Shown: one piece after another, positions 9,531 through 18,247 of the stretch
Numbering within the stretch: the stretch's first letter is position 1
How the letters are laid out: each line of letters opens with the position of its first letter
Origin: Bartonella doshiae NCTC 12862 = ATCC 700133
Lineage (GTDB): Bacteria; Pseudomonadota; Alphaproteobacteria; Rhizobiales; Rhizobiaceae
NCBI RefSeq assembly: GCF_000278155.1
Contig: NZ_JH725095.1
Span: forward strand, 293,501 to 357,500
Reading direction: 5' to 3'
Length of the DNA: 64,000 nucleotides
Position numbers and translations under genes: made by a program
The notes under the pieces: generated by a model
What the model saw: the letters and a program-made list of their open reading frames with translations, nothing else
Database searches by the model: none
What the model was told of the DNA's origin: nothing

Positions 9531-10232
9531 ATGCGCGTATTATTAATTGAAGATGATAAGGCAATGACTCAAAGCATTGAGTTAATGCTAAAGTCAGAGA
9601 ATTTTAATGTTTATATCACTGATCTAGGTGAAGAAGGAGTCGATTTAGGGAAGCTTTATGATTATGATATCATTTTGCTGGATTTAAATCTTCCTGACAT
9701 GTCAGGCTATGATGTCCTACGGACCCTAAGATTAGCAAAAATCAAAACTCCGGTCCTTATTCTTTCCGGAATGGGTGCCGTTGAAGACAAAGTACGTGGT
9801 TTTGGCTTTGGTGCTGATGATTATATGACAAAGCCTTTCCATAAGGATGAATTAATCGCACGTATTCACGCGGTTGTTCGTCGCTCTAAAGGCCATGCAC
9901 AATCAATCATTGTTACCGGAGATCTCACCGTTAACCTTGATGCAAAAACAGTTGAAGTTGCTGGTCATCCTGTCCATTTGACTGGAAAAGAATATCAGAT
10001 GCTAGAACTTCTATCTCTACGCAAAGGCACTACACTCACCAAGGAAATGTTTCTCAATCATCTCTACGGTGGTATGGATGAACCAGAACTAAAAATTATT
10101 GATGTTTTTATCTGTAAACTGCGGAAAAAATTAGAAGCAATATCTTCTAACGTAAACTACATTGACACAGTTTGGGGACGTGGTTACGTATTGCGTGATC
10201 CAGTTGAAGAGAACATACGTAAAACCGCTTAA
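9531..10232 (+). CDS. ctrA: Cell-cycle response regulator CtrA
   Basis: 233 residues from the ATG at 9531, beginning MRVLLIEDD as in all CtrA proteins; the longer frame to 9432 has no homology. Receiver domain: acidic pocket E7-D8-D9, phospho-acceptor D51 and the lysine of MTKPF. An OmpR-type winged helix follows, ending in [13 protein letters not shown]. Phosphorylated CtrA binds TTAA-N7-TTAA sites, represses replication initiation and activates division and envelope genes. Neighbours sciP (its inhibitor) and chpT (its phosphate donor) form a compact cell-cycle block. A terminator follows at 10272. Confidence 0.96.
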   Translation: MRVLLIEDDKAMTQSIELMLKSENFNVYITDLGEEGVDLGKLYDYDIILLDLNLPDMSGYDVLRTLRLAKIKTPVLILSGMGAVEDKVRGFGFGADDYMTKPFHKDELIARIHAVVRRSKGHAQSIIVTGDLTVNLDAKTVEVAGHPVHLTGKEYQMLELLSLRKGTTLTKEMFLNHLYGGMDEPELKIIDVFICKLRKKLEAISSNVNYIDTVWGRGYVLRDPVEENIRKTA

Positions 10233-10271
10233 GCAATAAAAATGCATATTATAAAATCAATGCACATTATA

Positions 10272-10305
10272 AAATCTCGGAATATAGCGGGCCGAGATTT
10301 TTTTT
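10272..10305 (+). terminator. Intrinsic terminator after ctrA
   Basis: AAATCTCGG (10272-10280) pairs with CCGAGATTT (10292-10300) over an 11-base loop, with the T-run continuing for five more bases. Confidence 0.85.
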
Positions 10306-10473
10306 GTTACCATAAAAGGAGTTCCCCAAAAAATCTCTTTTATAGATAAGAGTGTTATAGTTTAAGAGGCCTCAATATTACTGTTTTGTGATATACTATC
10401 GCCACATGCGGGGAAAACTTACCTTACAAGCATAATCAAATTATCTTTTTTCGATATGGCTTAAACAGCTTTA

Positions 10474-11115
10474 TTAAAGATTCTTTGTACTTTCTAAAAT
10501 AATACGATTATCAGCTTCATTTATAATATTTATTTTCATATCTTCCATTTCAGCAAGTAACATTGTGTAATAAAATTGAATGACATGGGCATCAATAGGT
10601 TCTTCTTGAATTTCTCCATTATATAAAGCAATAAAATGAGGAGGAATACGCAGAGTTTTACCGCAAATCTCAAATTGAAAAGAACGTCTGCCCTCTTCTT
10701 GTGAAATCATAACAATGATTTCACCACCACGAGACACTGTTGCGTTTGCAATCAATAACAAATTAAGCAAAAGTTTCACTTCATTTTTTGGCAAAATAAA
10801 AGCAGGAGCTTGCCATTTTAAAGTTGCTTTTTCCTCTTTCATATATTGTTGAGCAACCTGCTCAGCATTAGACGTATCTATTTGCGCCCCACTGGCTCCT
10901 GCAAAGCCAAAAGCCAATCGGGCAAACTGTAGACGCGCAGAAGCACTTGCAACAGACCAGCGCACCAATTGCAGCGCATCTTCATCAGCCCCTCCCTCGT
11001 CATAAAGCTCCATTGCATTTTGAATAGCACCAATAGGAGAAATCAAATCATGGCAAATACGACTACAAAGTAAAGCAGCAAGATCAATAGACTTCAAAGA
11101 AACAGCTAATGTCAT
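10474..11115 (-). CDS. chpT: Histidine phosphotransferase ChpT
   Basis: 213 residues. ChpT relays phosphate from the hybrid kinase CckA to CtrA and CpdR. It has a dimerising helical hairpin with the phospho-histidine in SRICHDLISPIG (H22) and a degenerate ATPase-like C-terminal domain. Both are visible: the H-box near the N terminus and a kinase-like fold from about residue 95 without intact ATP-binding glycine boxes. It converges on ctrA, about 240 bases away. The family length of about 210-225 residues fits. Confidence 0.88.
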   Translation of the reverse strand: MTLAVSLKSIDLAALLCSRICHDLISPIGAIQNAMELYDEGGADEDALQLVRWSVASASARLQFARLAFGFAGASGAQIDTSNAEQVAQQYMKEEKATLKWQAPAFILPKNEVKLLLNLLLIANATVSRGGEIIVMISQEEGRRSFQFEICGKTLRIPPHFIALYNGEIQEEPIDAHVIQFYYTMLLAEMEDMKINIINEADNRIILESTKNL

Positions 11116-11327
11116 AATGACTGAAAACTCCTAAATTGAAAAACAAAATTCATTCTAAAGCAAAACTCTTAACATCCAATGCATACTTAACAAAAACATT
11201 ATTTTTTTAGAAATAAATTAAAGAATTTCAATAACCTTTCAATAACCTTACGACTTATTTTTTATTTCAATCACATGAAAAACCTAATATGATCCTCTTT
11301 ATGTGTAACTCTAAAAGGAAAAACTCC

Positions 11328-11924
11328 ATGGCTCTCTCTCTTCTGGTGCGTTGGTACAAAAGTATCATAACTTTAATCTTCCTTTTATTTATAACAGTAA
11401 GCGCTGCTCATGCTCAGTATCAACCAATGGATCAACACGAACCTCATTATTCATTACAGGAAATCATTGATTCTGGTCATACTTTTTTCGGGAAAACTGC
11501 CAGCGGTGTAGCAATAGCAATTAAAAATATTTTTTCGCGATATGGTCATCCAAATGCCTATATTTTAGGGGAAGAAGCTTCTGGCGCCTTTTTTGCAGGA
11601 TTAACCTATGGTGAAGGGCAAATTTTTACCAAAAGCTATGGTCAGCGTAAAGTTTTCTGGCAAGGTCCCTCTGTGGGATGGGATTTAGGTGGTCAAGGCT
11701 CCCGTTTAATGATCCTAGTTTATGATCTCAATAACGTAAATAATTTATGGGGACGCTATGGCGGTATTTCAGGATCGGCCTATTTAATTGCAGGTATTGG
11801 TTTTCACGTACTCAAACGCGATAATGTCTTGTTAATTCCAATACGAACAGGAATTGGAGCACGTCTTGGCATTAACATAGGATATTTAAAATTAACATCC
11901 AAACCAACATGGAACCCATTTTAA
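11328..11924 (+). CDS. eipA: EipA-like periplasmic envelope protein (DUF1134)
   Basis: 198 residues from the ATG at 11328, preceded by AAAAGGAAAA. An N-terminal signal peptide (hydrophobic stretch, cleavage near AHAQ) leads into the glycine-rich DUF1134 domain (GEEASGAFFAGLTYGEG, VGWDLGGQGSR). In Brucella abortus EipA is a small periplasmic beta-barrel-like protein needed for envelope integrity and virulence, and its gene is controlled by CtrA. Placement next to the ctrA/chpT block fits that. The next gene starts 22 bases downstream and is probably cotranscribed. Confidence 0.82.
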   Translation: MALSLLVRWYKSIITLIFLLFITVSAAHAQYQPMDQHEPHYSLQEIIDSGHTFFGKTASGVAIAIKNIFSRYGHPNAYILGEEASGAFFAGLTYGEGQIFTKSYGQRKVFWQGPSVGWDLGGQGSRLMILVYDLNNVNNLWGRYGGISGSAYLIAGIGFHVLKRDNVLLIPIRTGIGARLGINIGYLKLTSKPTWNPF

Positions 11925-11946
11925 ATAGTTACAGAAAAGGGGAATT

Positions 11947-12603
11947 ATGCTTATCCAATCATTGCTTTTTTTTATTCTTGGAGTTGCCTCTACTTCTTGG
12001 TTGCTGGTACTTTTTTCTCCCCTTATTTGGCGCAGAGCCCTTCACCTTGCACAGAAGTTTGTTTCTGCACAAATTCCATTATCGCATATTGAAATACAAG
12101 CAAACTACGATTTTCTCTGTGCCCAACATGCAGTGGAATTAGTGCGCAACGAACAAAAATATAAATCTTTGCAAAAAAAATACGCCCAACAGAAAATGCA
12201 ATTAGGCCAAGCAACGGAACAGCTTTATCGCTTACTTCTTCCCACACAATCAGCCTCTTCTTCCCATGAAAAAGAAACAATAGAAAAAAAACAAAATACT
12301 CTTACAAAAAATACTTTTATTATGGAAATCAAAACTATGCGTAAAAAAATTGCACACTATCAGCAACGTTTAAAAGAGATTCAAAGTAATGAGCTTGATA
12401 GCGCTGCTAATCAACAACTTATAGATAAGCTACGTGAAGAAACAAAAGAACTCGCAGCAACATTAGCTGCTCAAATAGCACTCCAAGAGGGTGAAACATC
12501 TCCCATCAATACATTGATCCAAAATTCTAAAGACGATAACGATCTTGCATCCTGTATTCGCCAAAAAATAGCTAACAGCAAAAAAACAACACCCTCTCGG
12601 TAG
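11947..12603 (+). CDS. Membrane-anchored coiled-coil protein, unknown function
   Basis: 218 residues with one N-terminal transmembrane helix (about residues 2-25) followed by long charged helical stretches rich in Gln, Lys and Glu, likely coiled coil. The ribosome binding site AAAAGGGGAA lies just before the ATG. It follows eipA by 22 bases, suggesting a joint role at the envelope. I recognise no enzymatic domain. A topology with the bulk in the cytoplasm or periplasm cannot be decided by eye. Confidence 0.65.
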   Translation: MLIQSLLFFILGVASTSWLLVLFSPLIWRRALHLAQKFVSAQIPLSHIEIQANYDFLCAQHAVELVRNEQKYKSLQKKYAQQKMQLGQATEQLYRLLLPTQSASSSHEKETIEKKQNTLTKNTFIMEIKTMRKKIAHYQQRLKEIQSNELDSAANQQLIDKLREETKELAATLAAQIALQEGETSPINTLIQNSKDDNDLASCIRQKIANSKKTTPSR

Positions 12604-12865
12604 AGATCTTTACACTAACTCAGCATGAATATCTTAATCAACCGCATTTATGTTGACTGAATTTTACATAATACAACACTTTATTATCATATGGAGAAAA
12701 GAAAACTAAGATATGATCTCTTTATATAAACATTACTCTACAACAAACAACCTCGTACAATTTTTACTTTCTTTTTAAGAACAATCTCTCAAAATACCTT
12801 CAAAATCTTATTCCAACATTGTGCGCCATTATAGCTAAAAGCTTTCTCAAAATAAAAGCATTCTC

Positions 12866-13984
12866 TTAAGAATGATAAAAATCTCTTATTTTCTGGATAA
12901 TCGTATTCTGATCACTTTGCGTCAAATAAGGATGCATTGGTAAACTTAAAACACTGTTTCCTAAAGACTCAGAGACAGAAAGAGAATCTTTAACATAAGA
13001 AAAGTGCTTATAAGCAGGCTGTTGATGTAATGGAGTTTTGTAATAAATCATCGTAGGAATAGAGTTTTTCTGTAAATAATCCTTTAATTTATCACGTTCT
13101 TCCACCTTAATGGTATATTGTGCATAGGAACAACGAATATTCTCTCTCATTTCTGGAACTATTATAATATCTTTCAGACCATCAAAATAACGTTGAGCAA
13201 TCGCCACACGCTTTTCCATCTCCTCTTCAAAGATAACAAGTTTTTCTAACAAAATTGCAGCTTGAAGAGTATCGAGACGCGAATTCATACCGATCCGCAC
13301 ATTGTCATATTGTGTTTCACCTTTCCCATGAAACAGGATAGAACGCAAAAGCTTTGCCAAATCATCATCATTGGTCATCATGGCGCCACCATCGCCATAA
13401 CACCCCAATGGTTTTGCGGGATAAAAACTTGTTGCAGCCACATTGCCAAAAGCTCCGCACATAGTATTACCGCTTCTTCCCCCCATCGATTGCGCAGCAT
13501 CTTCGATAACGAAAAGATTTTCCTCTCGCGCTACTCGAGCAATTTGCGCATAATCAGCAGGAAGCCCAAATAAATCAACAGGAATAATTGCCTTTGCTTT
13601 AAGACGCCCCTCTTTTTTAATCATTTTGATTGCTTCACAAAGTTTTTCAACATCAATATTGAATGTATCGGGCAAAACATCAACAAAAACAGGTTCAGCC
13701 CCCACCAACGCAACAACCTCAGCAGTTGCAGAAAAAGTGAAGCTAGGACAAAAAACAGCATCACCTAGACCAATATTTTTAGCCATGAGGGGCATCTTCA
13801 AAGCATCAGTTCCATTGGCACACGCAACCACATGTTTCACGCCAAGATAATTTGCCAATCGCTCTTCAAACTCTGTTACTTCCGGCCCCAAAATATATTG
13901 ACCACTCGCGACCACACGTGCAATTGCAGAATTAATTTTATCTTCAATACGTGCACGCTGCATTTTAAGGTCGATGAATTGCAT
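12866..13984 (-). CDS. DegT/DnrJ/EryC1 sugar aminotransferase, GnnB-like
   Basis: 372 residues from the ATG at 13984 (GGAG five bases upstream); an upstream ATG at 14005 is less likely. PLP-dependent sugar aminotransferase with the N-terminal GTDAL block, the IEDAAQSMGG cofactor aspartate segment and the Schiff-base lysine in FYPAKPLGCYGDGGA (K191). It lies 51 bases behind a Gfo/Idh/MocA oxidoreductase. This dehydrogenase/aminotransferase pair converts the 3-OH of a UDP-GlcNAc-type sugar into 3-NH2. Bartonella lipid A contains 2,3-diamino-2,3-dideoxyglucose, so a GnnB role is a good fit. A WbpE-type role is the alternative. Confidence 0.8.
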   Translation of the reverse strand: MQFIDLKMQRARIEDKINSAIARVVASGQYILGPEVTEFEERLANYLGVKHVVACANGTDALKMPLMAKNIGLGDAVFCPSFTFSATAEVVALVGAEPVFVDVLPDTFNIDVEKLCEAIKMIKKEGRLKAKAIIPVDLFGLPADYAQIARVAREENLFVIEDAAQSMGGRSGNTMCGAFGNVAATSFYPAKPLGCYGDGGAMMTNDDDLAKLLRSILFHGKGETQYDNVRIGMNSRLDTLQAAILLEKLVIFEEEMEKRVAIAQRYFDGLKDIIIVPEMRENIRCSYAQYTIKVEERDKLKDYLQKNSIPTMIYYKTPLHQQPAYKHFSYVKDSLSVSESLGNSVLSLPMHPYLTQSDQNTIIQKIRDFYHS

Positions 13985-14035
13985 ATTAACTCCATTAATC
14001 ATCACAATAATGCAAAAATACTACTTAAATCTATT

Positions 14036-14992
14036 TTATCCATGATAATTGATATGAGCAGCAGTTAAAATCCGTAGAACAGCAACCGCTTCCTTACCAC
14101 CTGTACGGGGTAATCCACGTGTCTCAATACAATGAAGAAAATGCTGTAATTCATTAGTAAGTGGCAGCTCTTCACAGATATTTATATAATCTGGTTCGTC
14201 AGAATTAAAAGCCCATTCTTTATTTTCTTTCCAAACAGAAAAACGATGCAACGCTAATTTGCGGCTCCACGGTTCCATATCATCAAAAACAAGCATAGCA
14301 TTTGTACCAACAACTGTTAAACGCCTTTCACGATAATGACTAAGACGTGAAGCAAAAAGATGACTCTTTACACCATTTGGAAATACCATATGAACATGTG
14401 CAAAATCAGAAAGTTTATCAACTACAGTGGCCCCCTCTCCGCGAACTTCAGAAGGTTCACAACCTGTCAAAGCCAAAATCATTGAGAGATCATGAGGAGC
14501 AAGATCCCACAAAGCATCGCTTTGTGTATGAAATTTTCCGAAGCCTAATCGATGAGAATAAATATAACGCACATCCCCCAATTCTCCCTTTGCTACCAAT
14601 TCACACATTTTCTCAAAAGCAGGGTGAAATCGCAAAATATGTCCCACCATAAAAATACGTCCATGTTCACCAGCAGCCTGCACTTGACGTTCAGCATCAG
14701 AAATATTCAAGGCTATTGGTTTTTCAACTAAGACATCTTTACCATTTTTAACAGCACGCAGAACATTTTCTGTATGAAATTGCGGAGGCAATGCCAATAC
14801 CAATGCATCAATATCTTTATGAGTAAAAAGATCGTCAGGCGCAATAACATTAACACCATACATGTTTGCAAAGCTTGCAGCACGATCAGCATCAACATCA
14901 GAAACTGCTGCTAAAACTCCAAAACTCTGGAGTGTTCGTATATGATTTTTACCCCAATAACCGCAGCCTAAAACCGCTACACGTAGCGTCAT
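14036..14992 (-). CDS. Gfo/Idh/MocA sugar-nucleotide dehydrogenase, GnnA-like
   Basis: 318 residues. N-terminal Rossmann fold with GCGYWGKNHIR (residues 9-19) and the family's catalytic E-K-P motif (VEKPIAL, near residue 93), then the typical beta-sheet substrate domain. It probably oxidises C3 of a UDP-GlcNAc derivative for the aminotransferase encoded just downstream. In Acidithiobacillus GnnA does this for diamino-lipid A; WbpB/WlbA does it on the uronic acid form. With the known diamino-lipid A of Bartonella, GnnA is the more economical guess, but no sequence mark that I can read separates the two. Confidence 0.78.
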   Translation of the reverse strand: MTLRVAVLGCGYWGKNHIRTLQSFGVLAAVSDVDADRAASFANMYGVNVIAPDDLFTHKDIDALVLALPPQFHTENVLRAVKNGKDVLVEKPIALNISDAERQVQAAGEHGRIFMVGHILRFHPAFEKMCELVAKGELGDVRYIYSHRLGFGKFHTQSDALWDLAPHDLSMILALTGCEPSEVRGEGATVVDKLSDFAHVHMVFPNGVKSHLFASRLSHYRERRLTVVGTNAMLVFDDMEPWSRKLALHRFSVWKENKEWAFNSDEPDYINICEELPLTNELQHFLHCIETRGLPRTGGKEAVAVLRILTAAHINYHG

Positions 14993-15166
14993 TTTTATGC
15001 CTTACCTTATTAATTATGTGAATAACTATACTTCTCTATATTCCATATCGAGGATAAAATAGAATGACAAGAGAAAAGCTTAAAAACGATGCTTGACATC
15101 TTACTATTCTACCTCTTATATCCGCAGAAGATGAGAGAGGATGAGTTGTAATCGTATTTTTATTTT

Positions 15167-15243
15167 GGCGGAGTAGCTCAGTAGGTTAGAGCAGAGGAAT
15201 CATAATCCTTGTGTCGGGGGTTCGAATCCCTCCTCCGCTACCA
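15167..15243 (+). tRNA. tRNA-Met (CAU), elongator
   Basis: 77 nt including encoded CCA. The cloverleaf folds fully, with anticodon stem GAGGA/TCCTT around loop ATCATAA (anticodon CAT), a TTCGAAT T-loop and acceptor GGCGGAG/CTCCGCT. The paired first base pair (G1:T72 wobble) and overall sequence fit elongator tRNA-Met rather than initiator; a lysidine-type tRNA-Ile is less likely. It borders the phage remnant at 15.4-18 kb and may have served as its integration site. Confidence 0.93.
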
Positions 15244-15248
15244 TTACT

Positions 15249-15326
15249 GTAGCTTGTCATCGGGTTTTGTTGTTGTAGCTTTGTAGCTTGCCAGCAGGTT
15301 TTGTATATTTTGACACTAGGTTTTGT
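15249..15326 (+). repeat. Imperfect direct repeats downstream of tRNA-Met
   Basis: GTAGCTTGTCATCGGGTTTTGT (15249-15270) and GTAGCTTGCCAGCAGGTTTTGT (15283-15304) match at 18 of 22 positions, with a weaker third copy ending AGGTTTTGT at 15326. They lie between the tRNA and the phage remnant and could be attachment-related or simple duplication. Confidence 0.5.
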
Positions 15327-15365
15327 ACCAATTTATTTTTTTCAAAAGATTTTTAAGGGGTTCTC

Positions 15366-15409
15366 AAAGGGTCTTCAAAGGTCTTTCAAAGGTTATTTAA
15401 AGACCCTTT
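15366..15409. terminator. Hairpin at the 3' side of the dam gene
   Basis: AAAGGGTCTT (15366-15375) pairs perfectly with AAGACCCTTT (15400-15409). The 24-base loop contains two more TCAAAGG-like units. It sits about 20 bases beyond the end of the minus-strand methylase gene and could stop its transcript, although the large loop is unusual. Confidence 0.35.
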
Positions 15410-15430
15410 AATGCATCTTTTCTCTTCATC

Positions 15431-16249
15431 CTAAAAGTCGCAATTTGAGATGATGAGCTCTCGAGCCGCAGTCGGATTATTTGAACCACATGTATAGGAT
15501 GTATTCACCTCTTTTATCTTAAATTGGCTAAAGGTTTTTCGGATCTCAGGCACATCATTGAGAGAGAGAAGAAACTTCCCCTTTAATTGTGCAAGCAGTG
15601 TGGACATCGTCTGATAATTCTCCCGCTTAAACAAATCCTTTCCGTAGTAATCCTCAACACCAAAATAAGGCGGATCAAGGTAAAACAAAGTGGTCGGCCG
15701 GTCATAGCGCCTGATAAACTCAGACCAGTCTAAATGTTCAATGGTCACACCCGCTAAGCGGCGGTATATAAGCTTTAATAAGCCTTCAAGTTTGAAACTG
15801 TTAAACCGTGCACCACGATTAGGATCAACGCCAAATGTTCGTTTAGCCACCTGCCCAGCAAAACTCAACCGCTGGAGATATAAAAACCGCAAAGCCCGCT
15901 CTAAATCTGTCAGGGTCTTTGGATCTTGTAGAGCGAAACGCTGAAACGTCTCACGGCTGCTTATCTGGAACTCCAACAGATCCATAAAAGGGTGATAATG
16001 GCGTTGCAACACCCGAAAAAAATTCACCACATCACCTGAGCGGTCATTGATGACTTCATATAAGGGAATCAATTTCCTCCTGAAGAATATTCCCCCCATT
16101 CCAACAAAAGGCTCAGCATAAGTGCGATGGGGAATGCCTTCAATGATTTTGATAATGGTTTTTGCCAACTTGATTTTGCCACCAACATAAGCAGCAGCTG
16201 GTTCCGTAGGATCAACAGATTTTAATGTTTCTTTACAAAGTGTATCCAT
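15431..16249 (-). CDS. Phage-type DNA adenine methylase (D12 class)
   Basis: 272 residues. It carries the SAM-binding motif EPFVGMGGIFFRR (near residue 41) and the catalytic DPPY in FYLDPPYFGVEDYYG (near residue 192), in the D12/alpha order of Dam enzymes. Such orphan Dam genes are common in prophages, where they methylate GATC-like sites for packaging or evasion of restriction. It lies between tRNA-Met and P2-type tail genes on the same strand. The frame is intact, so it may have outlived the rest of the phage. Confidence 0.85.
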   Translation of the reverse strand: MDTLCKETLKSVDPTEPAAAYVGGKIKLAKTIIKIIEGIPHRTYAEPFVGMGGIFFRRKLIPLYEVINDRSGDVVNFFRVLQRHYHPFMDLLEFQISSRETFQRFALQDPKTLTDLERALRFLYLQRLSFAGQVAKRTFGVDPNRGARFNSFKLEGLLKLIYRRLAGVTIEHLDWSEFIRRYDRPTTLFYLDPPYFGVEDYYGKDLFKRENYQTMSTLLAQLKGKFLLSLNDVPEIRKTFSQFKIKEVNTSYTCGSNNPTAARELIISNCDF

Positions 16250-16390
16250 AATTTTTTAACACTCTTTCATCTATATTAGCCATCTTCTCATTGCTTTAAG
16301 TGATAAGAAGTGGCTGCGATGTTGTGTTATCTTGCATCGGACGGGTTTGTCGCTAAACTATCCCCGTTGGCTGGGCAACCAGCCCAGCCT

Positions 16391-17389
16391 CTATTCTTTG
16401 TTGCTTTCTTTTCCCTTGTTTGGAGCTTCGAGGCTGATTTCTGTTGTGTAACCGCTTTGTTTTTCATAGCAGTGGGTGACAGTGGAAGCTTTCCATGGAC
16501 CATTGATTTCGCTACGAAACCCTTGCAATAAAAGAGGCTGGTCGGCCATGATTTCTGGTCGCCCCGCAAGGGTCAAAGAACCACTGCCCACAGCACGACA
16601 AAGTCGGTCTGATTCTGAGACCGCCGCTGCTAGCGCCTCTTCCTTGCTGGTGTAACAAGTGCGCAGACGCCGCACGGGACCGCTAAAACCTGTCTGATGC
16701 TTGACTTGGCATTGCTGCCCTTTTGAGCGATCAAAATAAGAAACTTCAATGGTGCCATATTGCGTACGTGGCTCGAGGGTAAATTCCCAGCTGGAACAGT
16801 CATGTTTATGAATGTCGAGGGCTGGTAAATTCTCTCCGCTTAAAAATAAAAACTTATTGTCCTTGATCAAAAAACGCGCCCGCATGCGGTCGGCAAGGCG
16901 GGTTAAAAAATCAACAGCCGATTGATCTGTACGAATCACATAAGGCAAAGGTTGTTTGCTAAACTGTGGACTGACCTTTGCTTGATAACCATGGCGTTTG
17001 GCTAAGGTTTCAACAATCTCACCAACAGTTTTGTGATCAAAATGCTCACTCGCCTGTTCTTTGAGCTCTTGACGCATCGAGGCGCTTTTGCCACAAAGCC
17101 GCAAAATCTCTCCATCACGGCTACCTGAACTTACAACCGACTCCACAACAAAACGCCCCATAAAAGCACTGATGCTGTTCTCATAGCCAAAGAGAACCTG
17201 CAGCGCGCTGTTGCTCTGTGGAACTTCTAAATCATTGCCACTATCGTCAAATTCTGCTTCAAATGTATCGGCTTCATTACCGGCATGGTCCGTAATGGTT
17301 GCGGTTAAAAGACGCTGGTAAAAAACCTCATGAACAGGTTTGTCTCCCACCTTGACCACAATAAAGGGGTGTGTACGCATTAATCCCAT
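16391..17389 (-). CDS. P2-type phage tail/baseplate protein D (late control protein)
   Basis: 332 residues, the usual gpD length. GpD forms the baseplate hub and is related to VgrG. The N-terminal tail-hub fold with DEAETFEAEFDD-like acidic segment, the central RTDQSAVDFLTRLADRM stretch and the C-terminal SEINGPWKASTVTH block fit the family; the last resembles gpD sequences preceding the C-terminal Thr/Glu-rich end. It overlaps the upstream gpX-like gene by a few bases, as in P2-like tail operons. The frame is intact although the surrounding module is broken. The start could be the second methionine, three codons in. Confidence 0.75.
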   Translation of the reverse strand: MGLMRTHPFIVVKVGDKPVHEVFYQRLLTATITDHAGNEADTFEAEFDDSGNDLEVPQSNSALQVLFGYENSISAFMGRFVVESVVSSGSRDGEILRLCGKSASMRQELKEQASEHFDHKTVGEIVETLAKRHGYQAKVSPQFSKQPLPYVIRTDQSAVDFLTRLADRMRARFLIKDNKFLFLSGENLPALDIHKHDCSSWEFTLEPRTQYGTIEVSYFDRSKGQQCQVKHQTGFSGPVRRLRTCYTSKEEALAAAVSESDRLCRAVGSGSLTLAGRPEIMADQPLLLQGFRSEINGPWKASTVTHCYEKQSGYTTEISLEAPNKGKESNKE

Positions 17390-17634
17390 AACCGCTTCAC
17401 CATGCCTTTAGGATTAGACAACACAAATTCAGGCAAAATGATCTTCAAGCCCCGCGGCAAAAGTACACCATATTTGGCTATCTCTGGATTGGCTTTCAGT
17501 GTGGCTTCACAATAACCGTTCAGTGCCCCAACTTGAGAACGATTTCCTAAAACAGCCATGACATGGTGAAAGCAGATGAGGTCTAAGCTCATATCCTCTA
17601 ACTCTACAATAACGTGCTTTTCTGGTATCTTCAT
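17380..17634 (-). CDS. P2-type tail protein X
   Basis: 84 residues from the ATG at 17634, overlapping the gpD-like start. Small tail protein X of P2-like phages has a LysM-like build: here a hydrophobic N-terminal half, then NPEIAKYGVLLPRGLKIILPEF, the hallmark 'N-P-x-L/I-A...G..LP.G..I.LP' ending. It lies in the order expected for a P2-type tail operon (U, X, D). Confidence 0.68.
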   Translation of the reverse strand: MKIPEKHVIVELEDMSLDLICFHHVMAVLGNRSQVGALNGYCEATLKANPEIAKYGVLLPRGLKIILPEFVLSNPKGMVKRLWD

Positions 17635-17810
17635 TGCATATACCCTCGGGGTTTGCCCCCATCGAAAAAGGGTAAAAGACTGATGGAATAGCGGATGCAC
17701 TGTGATTGACCAGAGCGGCTGATATAGTCGTGGTCTTTACTGATACTGGTGATCACCACGGGTCCATGGAGAATAACACTATAGGTCGTATCATTGACCC
17801 AACGAAGCAT
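17631..17810 (-). pseudogene. C-terminal remnant of a gpU-like tail protein
   Basis: About 59 residues, beginning around MLRWVNDTTYSV and ending in the SRSGQSQCIRYSISLLPF stretch, which resembles the C-terminal half of P2 gpU (V-I-S...G.P..I.F.L.L). Intact gpU is about 150 residues, so the N-terminal half is gone. The frame continues upstream without homology, overlapping a different-frame fragment that looks like tape-measure sequence. This points to a deletion joining two genes. Confidence 0.5.
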
Positions 17811-18003
17811 CTGGACCGGCTTTGCTCTTCGATTTGAACTTTTGCCAATGTTCAGACAAATCAAAAGCGGCAGTGATAATGTTTTTCCAATGCGTAATGG
17901 TGGTGGTATCGGCACCAAAAAAGCGCATGACGGCTTCAAAGGCACGACCAAAAGCGTGTGCTATTCCCCGTGCAAAATCAAAAGGGTAGCGCAATGTGCT
18001 ATC
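17791..18003 (-). pseudogene. Possible tape-measure protein fragment
   Basis: About 70 residues rich in Phe, Ala and Lys (HAFGRAFEAVMRFFGADTT and the following helix), ending at 17791 in another frame from the gpU remnant. It sits where the end of the tape-measure gene T would be in a P2-type operon. The assignment rests on position and composition only. Confidence 0.3.
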
Positions 18004-18247
18004 CTTTTATGTGATAAAATCTGTTTTCTTACAAAGAATCGCTTTCTCTTTTAAGAATAAAAACAGTGCAACAATATCAAAAAAAAAATCATATACTTTA
18101 TAAGGAACTTGTATGTTTATAATGGGTTACATCTAATAAGATTAAAATATTATAACTAAAAAATTCTCTCAGAAAACTTATAGTGACAAAATCCTACAAT
18201 ATAAGGATAAAAATACCTTTTCTCTTATATAAAACCTATCACGCTCT

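Noticed and set aside
16327..16569. 80-residue ORF overlapping the end of the gpD-like gene
   Set aside because: Shadow frame within gpD coding sequence on the same strand, no homology.
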